From contig JAPDRO010000001.1 of the NCBI GenBank assembly GCA_030247885.1, positions 2,418,001 to 2,482,000 of the forward strand: 64,000 bases of DNA, written 5' to 3'. Source of the stretch: Taxawa tesnikishii (nom. ined.). Its lineage: Eukaryota > Ascomycota > Dothideomycetes > Dothideales. How positions within the stretch are numbered: position 1 is the first letter of the stretch; each line of letters begins with the position of its first letter. Below the pieces are notes generated by a model. The model searched no databases. It saw only the letters and a list, made by a program, of their open reading frames with translations, and was not told where the DNA came from. Below are positions 31,671-43,480 of this stretch, piece by piece. Position numbers and translations under genes: made by a program.

Positions 31671-34210
31671 TCAAGCCTTCGGAATCGCCGCTGAGCGACT
31701 GATGAACTTGTGCTTCAGCGCCTCAATCGGAGTAATCCTTCTCGCCGGATCGAGCGCCAAACACTTCTCCAGCAAGTCCACGAAATCATGCAGCTCCCTC
31801 GCGTCCGCCGGACTCAGACCCTTGGAACTAGCAAAAGCCTGGTCTTGAGCTCCTTCGCCGGAACGGTTTTGTTGATAACCATTGGTCGAACAACATCTCT
31901 TCTAGTAACGTTGTCATACTCCTGGCTCTGGAAGGTACCGTCAGGGAGGAAGTGCTGATCCCAGAAAGCCGCCCTCTTCAGCATGCGGTTGGGAACCTTG
32001 CCACGGCACTCCATGATGCCCTTAAGCATCTGGTTATTCGAGACGCCTGTGAAGCAGATTTTGCCGGTGTAAAGCTCGAAAAGCGTACATCCGATGCTCC
32101 ACATATCGATTGCATAGTCGTACTCCATGCCTAACACGATCTCCGGAGCGCGGTAGAAGCGGGATACTAAAGTGTCGGTAATCTCGTTGTCGCGTGCATC
32201 GATGGCAGAACCTAGATCGGCAATCTTTAGCGAGCTGCGCTGCTCGTTGACCAGGACGTTGTCGGGTTTGAGATCTGCATGCAGGATCTCGCATTTCTTG
32301 AGCAGGCTGAGACCGAGAAACATCTGCTGCGCGTACGAGCGCACGGCTTTGATGTTGATTCCGACGTCACGACCAAATTTCTTGAGGACTTCACGAAGGT
32401 TGTCGCTCAAACTCTCAAAGACCATACACAAATGGCCTTTGTGCTCGAAATGACGCTCAAGGCGGATGATGTGCTTCTTGTCCTCTGGGTCGGCTTCCAG
32501 AATCTTCTGAAGCGTTTCGATCTCCTTCATACCGGCCTTGTACATCGTCTCTTGCGTACGGATGATTTTAATGGCAACATCCTTTCCGGTGACTGTGTCC
32601 TTGGCACGAACCACGGCAGAGAAAACACCTTTGCCGAGGTTTGTCTGAACGTGGTACCGGCCGTCAAGCAGTTCGCCTAGAATTATGCGGTAATATCCCT
32701 CCGGATCATCCCAGTCATCAAGCAAGCTTCTGTCCAGCTGTTTAGCCTCCGGAATCCGCTCTACCTGCGTACCATCTTCTTTCCTGTGTCCCAGTTTTGG
32801 CTCCATCGCGAACATGTCATCGTCATCGTCCTCTGCAAACATGTCAAATTCCTTCAGAGCCTCAACGGGTTTGGGTGTGTCTTTGGGAATGATCACGTCA
32901 CGGTCCTGCTCTTTCGTCTCGTCGTACGCGCCCGCGGCTGACTCTCCAGTCCCAATCGTCTTCTGCATTTTTCCTTCCTGCATGTCCATAGTTGGATCGT
33001 AATCAGCAGCGGAAGGGCCTTCGATTTGCTCGCCTTTTTCGTCCATTTGAGTACGGTTTGCCAGCTCTTCGTCATTGGTGACAGAAAACATCGCGGGAGA
33101 TCCAGGCGTAGAAGGTGAAGCGACGAAGGGTGAATCGGCTGCGGAAAGTTTAGCGCTTGCAGAAGTGGAAGTGGAGCTGGACAAACCTGACTGCTCGAAC
33201 CGCGCATCGCTCTCCGTTGAGGGTGTTGCTGGCTGTGAAATTGTGCTCACATGCAAAGCCTTATGGAGAAGAGGAGTTCCCTGACCCTTGTGTTTCGCCC
33301 TGAGCGCCTCTCGCCTCTTGCGACGCTCTTCAATAAGTTTGGCCTCGTCGACAACTACAGGCTCTGAGACATCTTCTTGGGCGTCGGATGTCGCTGCAGT
33401 GGTGCTGCCGCAAAAGTTATCAGCACACGCATCACCGGACTCTGAACTACAAACTAACATTCCTGATGCGTCCCGCTTGCCAGATGGCGCGTCTTTCATT
33501 ACAGTATCTTCCTGCGCTGGAGCATGGCGATGTTCAGTCCTGAGATCTTCTCTGCGAGCAGATGGTGGGGTACTCTCCCTTGAGTAGATGCTTGAGCGTC
33601 GGCTCCTGGACACGTCTTCAGCATGTCTGCTGTAGCCGGGACCGCTGTCGGGACGACGATCTCGGAATCTATCACGATCGTCCCGGCGTGTATCTGGTCT
33701 GCCGCCGTTCGCACCTGAGGGACCATACCTGCCATCGCGATGTGGTGACCTACTCCTGTTGCGCTGTCTGTCTGACTGGTAGTGTTCTCTGCCTCCACCT
33801 CTTCCGTGACCGTTACTTGCGCCGTTGCGGCGGTCATCATCACGGTAGAATCTCTGGTCGTGACGACGGTCGTCGGAAGAACCGTGCGATTCGTAATGAA
33901 CCTTGAAGCGTCGCGTGTCTCCGCGGCTTCTGTCATAGTGAGAGTCGTCTTCGTGGCGGCGCTTCTGGCCCTGTGCAGGCCTGTCGTAGGGACCATGGGA
34001 GCCATGTCGTCCAGAGCGGTTGTCGCCGTAGTCTAGGCCGGAAAGGTCATCATACGTGCCATCTAGCTGAGGAGGTCTCGGCGACCTCGACACCGATCGA
34101 GGTCTGTTCTTTCGGTTAACCGCGCTGTCTTTGGTGGATGGTCGTGTCGTAGTTGCCTTCTCGCCCTCGCTTTCCACAATCTCTCCCTCGGATGCTGAGC
34201 TGTAGCTCAT
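31671..34210 (-). CDS. PRP4: PRP4 spliceosomal serine/threonine kinase, one frame break near the C-terminus
   Basis: The family phosphorylates Prp6/Prp31 to activate the spliceosome B complex in the nucleus. The N-terminal 350 residues are RS/RD-rich (SVSRSPRPPQ and many DRRxDR repeats) with KLIEERRKRREALRAKHKGQG before the kinase. An in-frame 54-nt intron is likely at 33458-33405. The kinase domain has GKGVFSAVVRAKD (Gly loop), VAIKIIRTQE (Lys), HADLKPDNVLV (catalytic loop), KIADLGSAID (DLG in place of DFG), the activation loop ending VSRFYRAPEIVLG, and IDMWSIGCTLFELYTGK. After ELKTRL the frame changes at the A-run 31833-31836 (plus strand), as if one base were missing. The other frame then gives the expected ending (ELHDFVDLLEKCLALDPARR, ITPIEALKH) to a stop at 31671. 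DLG is normal for this family. Confidence 0.9.
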
Positions 34211-34802
34211 CTTGGACGTGCGTGACAGGTGCGCAAGACGGCCTGGCTCAGTAACGATGAGAAAGAGTTAGCTTCACTGTCTTGATATTGAGGTAGAGGT
34301 TCGTCAAGGCGCCGAACCAGCGAGATAGAAAGCTGCCTCACAGGTTTTGCTCCTCGATGAGATCGTGCGTGTGTTTTCTCGCGCAAAGTGTTCTGTAATG
34401 TGGCAGAAGGGGAAGAAGAAGCGCGTTGCATACGAGAGCAGCAAAAGGCAAGAGGGTGAGTAAGAAGACAAAGTAGGAAGTGACGCTGTTTGTCGCAGTC
34501 GCAGTCGCAGTCGCAGTTTCAGCGATCCTTCAATCCAGCCGTTGACCTACCACGGCCGCTAGTGCTTGGTCACGTGATAATGATGAATAAAAGTAGATTG
34601 AAGAAGAACGTGGTTATTCCCGCACAAACAGAGCACGCGTGAAATAGAAAGAAACATCGTCGTTTCATTGTTTAGCAGCTCTAGAAGAGCTATGTGCGTG
34701 GGACGGGAGTGCACTACAAAGTCTCCACGGCCGTACTACTAGAAGATCACCTTATTGACGCTCCAAAATCTTGGTCAGGTAAGCCATCCGCAAGACCAGC
34801 GC
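34211..34802. other. Promoter side of PRP4 with a hexanucleotide repeat
   Basis: 592 bases between PRP4 start and sulfite oxidase end, both on the minus strand. It contains a GTCGCA repeat (listed separately). No gene is seen. Confidence 0.5.
34492..34516. repeat. (GTCGCA)n hexanucleotide repeat
   Basis: About four tandem GTCGCA units, 280 bases upstream of the PRP4 start. Confidence 0.8.
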
Positions 34803-36592
34803 CTACTCAAGCGGGTCACGGCCGCCACGAAGCCTCATCTGCTCCTCGTACTCCTCTTTCGTCTCCAGATCAAATTCCATCGGGTGCGTGATCGGGACAA
34901 TTGGGGTATGCTTCTCCTCCAACAGCTTCAGCCTCTTGGCAGTCGCTGGGTGGGATCTGTTGATGCTGTAGATCTTGATGCGGTGGGCACTAGATGTGAC
35001 ATGCAGATCCCAGTTCCAAGCCGATCTCACATAAGTCGCTGTTTGCTCGTCAGTACGCTTGCATACCAGAGGTGAGTTCCTGAGAATGTAACTTACGCTG
35101 AGTGTTGAGCGCGTTGTCCCATGTCCGCACGACGAACTCCAGCCAACCTTCCGCGTCAACTGGCATGTCGTACTTCCAAGTCCTCCAGGCGTAGTAGTAC
35201 TTGGTAGAGAGGTTCTCGAATGGCACCTCGTACCAAACGCTGCCGCCGTCTGAGCTGACCTCGACCTTGATTGGCCAGTGTCCACCGCCACTGTAGGCCC
35301 ATCCCTTGAGGGAGATTACGCCATCATGAACAATCTGTTCGAAGCTCTCTGGCTTCATGATCGCTGAAGAAACAGGCATGTCCTGGATGCTGAAGCCGTT
35401 GGAGTAGGTGGCATTCTGCTTGCCAATTTGCGGGCTGTAGTACAGATACTCCTTCTGCTGAACAGGGCCAAGACTTGGGTTTCGGAGGGCCTTGATCTTG
35501 TAAAGCCATTTGCAGCTTCTGGCGCCGATATAGCCAAAGACGACTGCACGTAATGGGTAGCCGTGGATTCTAGGCAATGGCTTGCCATTCATCTCCCAGG
35601 CCAGCAATACCTCGTTAACCTTGACTTTACGCCAAGGAACACTGACGAGGTAGTTCATCACCTTTCCCTTCTTGAAGTAAGTATCAGCTCCGTAAAATTC
35701 GATGTGCATGGCATCATCCACGAGCCCGCCACAGTGCTTGATGACCTTCTTCAGGCTCACACCAGTCCAGCGGGCTGTGCCAATGGCACCCTCGCCCCAA
35801 GGCGCGTTGATGAGCTCGTCACCGTCACCTGGGTACTCATGGATCTGCTCAATACGTCTAGTGCCAGAGCATTGAAGGGACACCACGTTGCTTTGACGTG
35901 GAAAAAGTTTCTCGTTCTTCAGGTCGGCCATAGTCAGGCGCTTCGGCTCCTTAACAAGGCCTTCGATATCCAGCGTGAAGGCATCCTCGTCGATCTCTGG
36001 GATCCCGCCGTGGTTGCGAACAAAGTGGTCTTCATTGCGTGTAATCTCGGTGTCGACCAGGCGGCCCTGTGATGCCCTCATCAGTAAGGAGTAGAGGATT
36101 GCTTATCCACGGAAGCCTTACGCGTGGAGGTTCCCCGTTATATGGGAATTGCAGAACGTGGATCATGTCAGCTGCCTTCTCCTGCTGAACATATTTCCAG
36201 CTGATGTCCGGAAGGTCCACAAGAGTTTTGCCAAGAGCGGCATGGTATTGCTTCCATCGCACGCCCTCCAGAACTGGGTTGGTCTTGGGGAGAGGGACCA
36301 GCTGGTACTCTGGGGGCTATTCATGTCGAGTGTGAGGGACTATAGAAATCGAGCTATTCAGCCAAGCGTCAGTCAAGCTTACCGGTGGAAAGGCGTATCT
36401 GCGCAGAATTTCCTCGGCTTGAGCCCTCTTCTCGGGGTACTTCTCCCACTCAATGTAGCCCCTCCAGCCCTCTCTCTCCTCTGGGAAGTTGGGCTCCTCG
36501 GGCTTCTCGGCGCCATCAGCCAATTTGAGGCTCTTGAGCGTCGCGGTGGCGTCCATCGTCTCCAACGGCTGAATATCGCTTTGATCAGCCAT
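34803..36592 (-). CDS. Sulfite oxidase-type molybdopterin enzyme (no heme domain)
   Basis: Four minus-strand exons, 36592-36383, 36316-36122, 36066-35097 and 35038-34803, with introns of 66, 55 and 58 nt, give 536 residues in one frame. The family oxidises sulfite to sulfate at a molybdenum cofactor. The Moco domain begins at about residue 140 (DHFVRNHGGIPEID). The Mo-ligand Cys is in VVSLQCSGTRR, and substrate-site Arg residues lie in the following WTGVSL...GYPLRAVVFGYIGARSCKW region. The C-terminal Mo-co dimerisation domain carries IKGWAYSGGG-like (here LKGWAYSGGGHWPIKVEVS) and WRTWKYDMPV. There is no N-terminal cytochrome b5 domain and no NADPH/FAD domain, which separates it from nitrate reductase. 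Intron 2 uses the CACAG acceptor at 36067; the nearer GATGAG would break the frame. Confidence 0.85.
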
Positions 36593-37412
36593 GTTGTACG
36601 AAGTTTGCTGTATGGAGTCGGGTGATGAGGTTTGAAGAGAAAAACAGCAGCTTACCGTGAAGGTTCAAGTGGAGCGACCAAAGGATATAAGGTGCAGTGG
36701 TGCAACCTAGAGAGGCAGGGAGGAAGCTCCGGGGTGCGATGCGGGCATGCAGCATCCTTGTAGAGATACATGTCAACATTGCGTCCGGACCTTGTATACG
36801 ATGTGCGACAGCTCGAGGAGATTGTAGACGTCACAAGTTGTCATGGACAACTTGCGTGGGCAAGACGAAGCTATCAGATTGACCGCTAAGTACTGCTAAT
36901 GGCTAGCGATACCGATGGACCGCAGCTCGTTCCGTGTGCTTCGCTACAATGCAGCGGTTGGATGCTGCATCAGCTTGCATAAGAAGCTGTTGTGAAGTGA
37001 CAGGTCCGCAGGAGGCTTGGTGTCCTGTCTTTGGCTCTGGTGTAGATTGGGTCGGTGAGCATGCATCAACTACCGAAAGGTTGTCCTGCAGGGATCTTGT
37101 CGAACGAGTGCCGCTAATGCGCTCTTCATTCGGTCTTGGCAACAACGTCCATTTGTGGACTCCCCCATACCCCTGCTTGATGATCGCAGCTTCCAACTTC
37201 CCGCATCGCACCACCTTAAACGAGTCGGTCCCAAGACAACTCCACTCTGTCCTCGTCTCAGCATACCAACAGCCTGATCCTCTCGCTTCTATCCACCGAC
37301 GCGCGCCGCAAACAGCATGCATAGGAAGACTCTGTAGGTGAAACATAAACATGTAGGTCTTGCCAAGTCACGTGTCTTGCAGGTACAGACATACCACTAT
37401 TGTCTACAATCC
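36593..37412. other. Upstream of sulfite oxidase, no supported gene
   Basis: 820 bases. Long frames exist on both strands over 36903-37352 (149 and 135 codons), but they are exact overlaps with no family content, so I do not call a gene. Confidence 0.45.
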
Positions 37413-39799
37413 TCACCTCCTCTCTTCACTCCTCGTGGGCGCCCAATTCGCCAACCAGCTCCTTGCCTTATCCAGGTCCCCTCCCTCGGCCTCAAGCGCG
37501 CCAACACACCATTCAAGATCATAACCTCCACTACCACCCACTCCCGCCTCCGCCGCCAACATCTCTGCCAAACCCCTCCTCTTCTGACTTCCCTCGTCCA
37601 CGCAGAAATGCAACGGGCTCTCTCCTCCCTTCTGCACCGCACCCTCTACAAATGGCTTGACCAGAGGCAGCGCGTCCTTGGTCGAAACACTCGCATCGCC
37701 TACGCCCGTATTCTTCCGTCCGGTCTTGCAGTAGGCGTTTCTGCACCAGGACTTCCCGCAGCCCGTGAGCAGCTGCTGGAGGTATCTCCGCTCGATCCGC
37801 CGCTTCAGAGCCTTGCCTTCGGGGTCGTACATTGAGACGTACAGGGGTCCGAAGCAGGTACTGCAGAGTCCGACGTCATTCCCAGGGCCCTGTCCCATGC
37901 GAGTCCCAGCGCGTGTGTCGCCAGCGTGGTTGCAGCCGTCGAGTGTCCGGCCGCAGTTCGCGTTGCGACAGATGCGTGGGCGGGAACGGGTTTTGCGTTC
38001 GAGGTCGTGGTGTTTAAGATGGGTGGACATGTCGCGTAGGCGGGTGATCTTGCCGCAGAGATGGCATTCGGTCGTTCTTGATCCGTCGGCCAGCTCGTGC
38101 GGTGTGAGGCCTGAGAGCAACGCCTCCGGGTTCGGAACATCAGGGTCGCCCTCTTGCGGGACCGCAAGGTGACAGAAGCGGCAGAGTATGGTTTTGGAGG
38201 GGCAGATTGTTGTGCGGTGGTGCGCTAGTAGTGGGATGGATGAGAAAGTTTGTGGTGTGGAGCAGTTGGAGCATGCTAGTGGCGATACTGGGTGGTACAA
38301 AAATCGTGCTTCTCGTGTGAAGTCGTGGTATTGCCGTAAAACGTGTCGTGAGCGCAGTGCCAATGACGGGCGAAAGCATCTGAGCGCTTTTGGAACACTT
38401 GACCGCATCCCTGAGAACAGGCGACGTTGTTCCGTAAGCAGAAGTTCTCGTGCAGCACGAGCGTCCGTTTCGGCACCCATTGGTGGCAGTTTTGACAACG
38501 CACATCCTCTGGATTAGGAGGTGCTTGGGAGTTCTCGGAAGCGTCGTTAGAATTGGACTTAAGTCCTGCGATCTTGGCCCGGATGGTGAAATGTCGCAGA
38601 CTCGAAGCATTGCCTTCGGCTGCTGCTGACTGCGTAGACATTTCGCCTGGAGAGAATGCATGTACGGATACCCAAAGAGCCTCAGCATCTTCAAGCTCGA
38701 CGTTTGTTGCCTCCAACCCTATCCTCTTGGAAGACCGGCTGTTGAAGTCTGCAAAGACGTGCTCGTCCAATCTGGGTCTTGCTCGTTGTCGCGCAGAGAA
38801 CGGACTGATAAGTAGATCAACGTCGTCTTCCTCATCTAAGCCGTCCAGCTCGAATTCTAGTCCTTCCGTACGCGGCCACGACGGCAGCTGATAATCCACA
38901 TACTCTCCAGGCAAGACCTGCCCATGCTGGGCACTGAATAAATCCAGATCGTCTCCCATAGAGCTGCCCTGGTCTGTTCCCGGCGCTTTCTGCATCTTTG
39001 CAGCGATCCGTTTCAGTGTTTCCCTGGCCTGCTCTTCGTTCAATGCCTCAATATCCACCTCCAGATCTGTATCCACAACACATATTGCGTCTGCTTCCGG
39101 CTTGAAGCCATCGATCAGGAATCTGAATTCTTCTCGCTTGCCGCCAACCCCTCTGCCTCCGGGCACAACGAGCACCTCGCCATTGGTCAGAGTGGTATAG
39201 TTCGATCGCAAGTGCTGCTCGAGCAGCGCCTTCCAGTCTTCCGGATCATAGCCTGCTTCCATAGGCCGAAGCTTCACATATGTTCCCTTTTCCAGCTGCT
39301 TCGCATGGATTGTAATTTGTGATCCTGAGGTCTCGTTGTCCAGTTCCATAGCATCATCACTCTTGTGCGGTGTGTATGCCCCGTCCACAATCGGTGACCC
39401 GTCTCGGGACTCTCCTTTCAATCCCAAAGCTTGCCTCAAGAACTCGCTGAGGACCACTTCGCCATCTTCTGCAGAGAACTCCCGGATACCTGCATATACC
39501 ACCCGACCATTCTCAGGATTCACAAGACGGAAAGTAAGAGGGTGCGGTAGTTGCTGCTGTCGATCGGCAAACTGCGATTCGACCTGCCTCTGCGCAGCGT
39601 AGGCATAAGGGTTGTCGTAGTAGGTCCGATGTTGCTGTTGGGGCGAGGGTGGGTTTGCTGCGGAAGCGGCAGAAAGGAGTTGCTCGAGCGCAGAGGCAGG
39701 CAATAGGATCTTGTCACCGGGTAAGCCTTGACATCGCGGTGAAGGCGAGACAGTAAACTGTGCTGACCACTTGAGGGGAACAGCGTCTGTAGTAGCCAT
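37413..39799 (-). CDS. Ufd1-domain zinc-finger protein, one frame break
   Basis: The start MATTDAVPLKWSAQFTVSP leads into an Ufd1-type N-terminal domain (GDKILLPASALEQLL; HPLTFRLVNPENGRVVYAGI; TYVKLRPMEAGY) over roughly the first 240 residues. This fold binds ubiquitin and the Cdc48/p97 ATPase in Ufd1. A middle acidic region follows. Cys/His clusters come next (CQNCHQWVPKRTLVLHENFC, CSQGCGQVF...H, then CRFCHLAVPQEGDP, CHLCGKITRLRDMSTHLKHH and CRNANCGRTLDGCNH), a TRAF-like zinc-finger array. The total is about 790 residues. The frame changes at the A-run 38299-38303, between TSHEKHD and FLYHPVSPLACSNC, fitting one lost base. It probably handles ubiquitinated substrates with Cdc48, but this architecture differs from canonical Ufd1. 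Confidence 0.8.
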
Positions 39800-40719
39800 T
39801 CGGCAGGTTGTATTGTAATGTCAAAAGAATTCAATCAAAATATGCGGAACGGACACCACAACAACGGAGTATTAGTGAGACCGCAGGGAGGAAGCAGATG
39901 TGCATATGCAACGCGCAGATGCTGTCGTTCGTTGCCTTACCTTATCGCATTCTCGAAGGTGCCATCCGACGCGCATATGTCATCAATAGCTGCGGCGAAA
40001 CCGATCATCTTTAGGTTGAACTCTTATCTTATCTTATCTCGCAGCTTAGATCGAAAATCTCCGGTCAGAGCATGAGCTTGTCAAGGTCAGGCCGTTCAAT
40101 TCTGTTATACTCGATTCTCTGAGCATGTTGCATTCTTGTTCCAAGACACGGGGACCGTACCTACTTCGGCCAAGCCTGCGTGGCGTTCTGCGAACAACTC
40201 AGTGTAAGGATAGAACGGCCTGCAGCCAAACATTCGGCAGATGGGAATCGTAACGATTCTGCTTCTGCCGTCTGCCTCAGCAGGTGCTCCCTCTTATATA
40301 TATATATATATACACACATACACACACGGTTTTGAATCCGAAACAATCGCTTTATCGGACAGCGCCATCCCTGTGTCCTTCCTCTTGCCATTCCACCATC
40401 TTTGAGCCTCCCGGCTCTTTTGTACACGTCCAAACAACGATACCATGAAGACATCCCAACAAGACTCCGACGCCTTGAGCACCCGAAGAGCAGAGATAAG
40501 GAAGTTTCCACATGCTGAAAACCAATCGCAACCAAATGCCGCTAACAAGACAAACGCCGCGCTGATGCTGAGTCGAAATCTAGAAACAACTTCGATGGCG
40601 AGTCGTGGATTGCGGCTGCAAGTGCAACAGGTGCTGCCACTGCCCGACCTTGAAGTAGGTGAATGTGCCGGTGCGCATTATCGTTGCTGGCAGCGTCTCA
40701 GCATTTTCCTCGCAATAGC
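39800..40719. other. Intergenic with a TA/CA dinucleotide repeat
   Basis: 920 bases between the Ufd1-domain gene start and the PAM16 stop. It holds a dinucleotide repeat (listed separately) and no supported gene. Confidence 0.5.
40295..40327. repeat. (TA)n(CA)n dinucleotide repeat
   Basis: About nine TA units running into TACACACATACACACAC. Confidence 0.85.
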
Positions 40720-41210
40720 CTACCGGCCCTTGTAGACCTTGGGCTTCCAGCCTTCTCTAAGTACCTCTTCGCGCTCTTTGGCTGCCTGGGCCTCCTTAAC
40801 CTCGAGTTCAATCCTTTCCCTCGCTCTGAGAATCTTGCTCTGCAGGTAGAAGCTTCCTCCCTTTTTGGGATCGTTCAGGTCGTATAGTCGCTTGAAACGC
40901 TCCATGACTTGTTCCATGTTTGCTTCACCACCTTTTGGAGGTCCGACGTTCAGGATCTTGCAGGCTTCGTCCAGAGTAAGACCGGATGAGGACAAGGTGT
41001 TTGCGCCTGTTGCGTTTCCGCCCATAGCAGCCTGGTACTTTTGAGTGGCGGAGGCATGCTTGTATGCTTCTGCAAATGCGCGGCCGAAAACACGCGCGCC
41101 GGTGACGAAGACTTGGGTTATTATGCGATGCGCCTAGGACGAGACGATGAGCCTGGTGCGGCGAAAGGAGATGCCGTGGTGGTAAGGTTGGTTGACTGAG
41201 GACTCACCAT
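40720..41210 (-). CDS. PAM16: PAM16/TIM16 subunit of the mitochondrial import motor
   Basis: J-like protein that pairs with Pam18 to control mtHsp70 at the TIM23 channel, on the matrix side of the inner membrane. Exon 1 (41210-41208) codes only the initiator Met; exon 2 is 41133-40720, with a 74-nt intron (GTGAGT...CCTAG). The result is 138 residues beginning MAHRIITQVFVTGARVFGRAF, which is the family N-terminus and supports the one-codon exon. The degenerate J domain (LTLDEACKILNV, then DLNDPKKGGSFYLQSKILRA) lacks the HPD motif, as expected for Pam16. The C-terminus ends WKPKVYKGR. It is divergent from the peroxin gene, with 525 bases between them. Confidence 0.93.
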
Positions 41211-41735
41211 AGTGATTGCCTGAAGAGTACCAGACACCGGGTGTGCGTGGAGAACGGAAACAACGATGGCGACTAGAAGGCGTTGGCGTAGGTGGATTAA
41301 GTTATTACAGATGGCCGCAGGTGTTTCTTCCTTACAGCAATCAGACTTTCAAGATGGACGGAAGAGACGACTATTGACCGGGACGGCAATTCCCGCTCTT
41401 GACTCGTGCTTGAATTATCACATGCGCCGCCGAGGCTGTTCGTATGACGGCACCCACCTTGCACACTGAACGTTGGAAGAGGCGCGTGTCTTCACATGCT
41501 GATGGGACGTGAATTAGCCACGTTCGATACACTTTCATCCTTCCGACTGCGAGCTCGACCTTCGTGAGTGCCGCATCTTCAGAGAGAACCCAGGTCACAG
41601 TCAGTCCAGTAAAATGAGCCGTGTACCAAGCAAACATATGGCAGCATATTGATTTGATGGCAGCATTTGGTAAGATGAGAGTCGCGCAGTACAAGAGAGA
41701 GCAACACCGCTCATCAAGGCCTAGACACACCCTGG
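41211..41735. other. Divergent promoter region
   Basis: 525 bases between PAM16 (-) and the peroxin gene (+), including the PAM16 5' UTR. No motif is recognised. Confidence 0.5.
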
Positions 41736-43480
41736 ATGACATCCATGTCTGAGCCTTCTCCCTCCAACACTGGAGGATCATCTGCCCAACATGGAGACCG
41801 GAACAACCCTCCAACTGTTGCCGCTTTCTCGCCCAACTCGCATTCTTTCCACACAAAGCAGCGCTCGACTATTCTCGTACACCAGAAGTCCCCCTCCTAC
41901 TTGCGACACCGCCGCAGGTAACGCGTGCTCTGGCCTACTCTCACCCGTTTATTATTCCCCTGAACAAGCTTGCTGGCCTCCTATCCTGGACTACTGGAGA
42001 TCGTTGGGAGAGCTTCCTTTTCGTGGCTTTATTCTGGTTCACCGTGCTCTACGGTGACCACATCCTTCGTTATGCCGGCCCATTGGTGCTCGTCACGTTG
42101 TTCATCCTGGGAATGTACCTTCGCCGCTACTCTCCGCTTTCGTCGACAGGCTGGACTGGGGAGAAAAAGTCAAAGACCCACAAGCGTCAGGACTCGGATA
42201 CGCAGATCAAGCACCGAAAGTCACTGGATGAGATCCTTGCCACATTGCAAACTTTCACCACACGCTGCAACATCCTACTGGACCCGTTGTTGCGGATGAC
42301 GGATTTTCTGTCCACTCAACAGACGGCGACTTCTGCTACCACCAGACCCGCACTTACAACACTGTTCATCCGTATCCTCCTCACCTCACCCCTCTGGATT
42401 GTCCTGACTCTTCCTCCCCTCCGGATCATCACCACCAAACGCATAGTACTTACTTTTGGCACTCTCGTGCTATCCTGGCACTCCCGTCCCGCGCGCATCA
42501 GCCGTGCCATCCTCTGGCGGTCACGCACGGTACGGACAGTGTGCGCCACACTAACCGGCCTCTCATTTGCCAACCCCTCTTCTATTCCTCCCGCTCTACC
42601 GCCCCGGCCCACCAGAAACACCTCCGGCGCCCCCAACATCACATCCACCGGCCTTAAAACCACTGCTACCACAGAAAACGAGGGCATCCGATTCACCTTC
42701 TCGCTATACGAGAACCAACGACGTTGGCTTGGCATCGGCTGGACCTCCAGCATGCTCGCCTACGAGCGCTCAGCCTGGACCGACGAGCACCTGAACCCGA
42801 CAGCCGACCCGTCACACTTCACCTTGCCGGACGTGGAAGGCGGGGTGGCGAAATGGCGATGGGTCGAGGGCAGCGAATGGCACGTCGAAGGCACATTCGA
42901 TCGGCGAAATTCGCCCGCTCAGCCAGGGACAGCGAAGGGCCACAACAAGGGCAACAGTGACGGCGGCAGCAAGGAAGACGACGCGTGGATCTACTACGAC
43001 AACAAGTGGCAGGACGGCCGCAGGGGCCACGACGGCTGGGGCCGGTACACGCGACGCAGGAAATGGGTCCGGGATGCCGAACTCATCGACGCGGTGCCCG
43101 AAGCGCAGGGCTCGGTGCGAGACGAGGTCCCGCTTGCGCCGCCATCAGAGGCCGACACGGACGCCACGGCCGTTGCGGGCGATGCGGACGCTACGCTCGT
43201 GCTGGGATCTAGGGACAGTGAGGGTGGACAGAACACGACTTCGGGCGCGGAACCACTGAGCCCGACCTCTGAGAAGAAGAGGAAAGGCTGGTTCAGGAAG
43301 GGGAACAAGGAGGGTGGTAGGAAACCGAACGGTGGCGGAGAAAGCACGACTGGTAGCGTCGAGAGTGCTTCGAGCAGAACTGCGAGGGAAGACGATGATA
43401 TCCCGACGCCCATTGCGAGGTTGAAGGAACGGGAGGCGGATTGGGGGCTTGGCGACGAGGTTACGACCTGGCTGGGGTGA
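41736..43480 (+). CDS. Pex23-family peroxin with dysferlin-type domain, one frame break
   Basis: The family (PEX23; yeast Pex28-Pex32) shapes the ER and its contacts with peroxisomes. The start is 41736 or the in-frame ATG at 41745 (MSEPSPSNTGGSSAQ). The N-terminal part reaches KSP; then, in another frame, LLLATPPQVTRALAYSHPF and KLAGLLSWTTGDRWESFLF lead into the membrane helices (VALFWFTVLYGDHIL; AGPLVLVTLFILGMYL; TSPLWIVLTLPPL). The join fits one missing C in the run 41890-41894. The DysF half has FTFSLYENQRRWLGIGWT, RWVEGSEWHVEG and DAWIYYDNKWQDG...YTRRRKWVRDAEL, typical of the peroxin/ferlin fold. The last 110 residues are charged and disordered. No introns are needed. Confidence 0.85.

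Noticed and set aside
7305-31836. Reading the frame breaks as widespread pseudogenes or as repeat-induced point mutation
   Set aside because: RIP makes C-to-T changes, not indels; there is no excess of TA-rich sequence or stops, and essential genes are affected. Indel error is simpler, except perhaps for 10-14.7 kb.
36903-37352. Opposed frames of 149 (-) and 135 (+) codons
   Set aside because: They mirror each other over the same bases, lack introns, motifs or a biased composition, and lie in the upstream region of sulfite oxidase.
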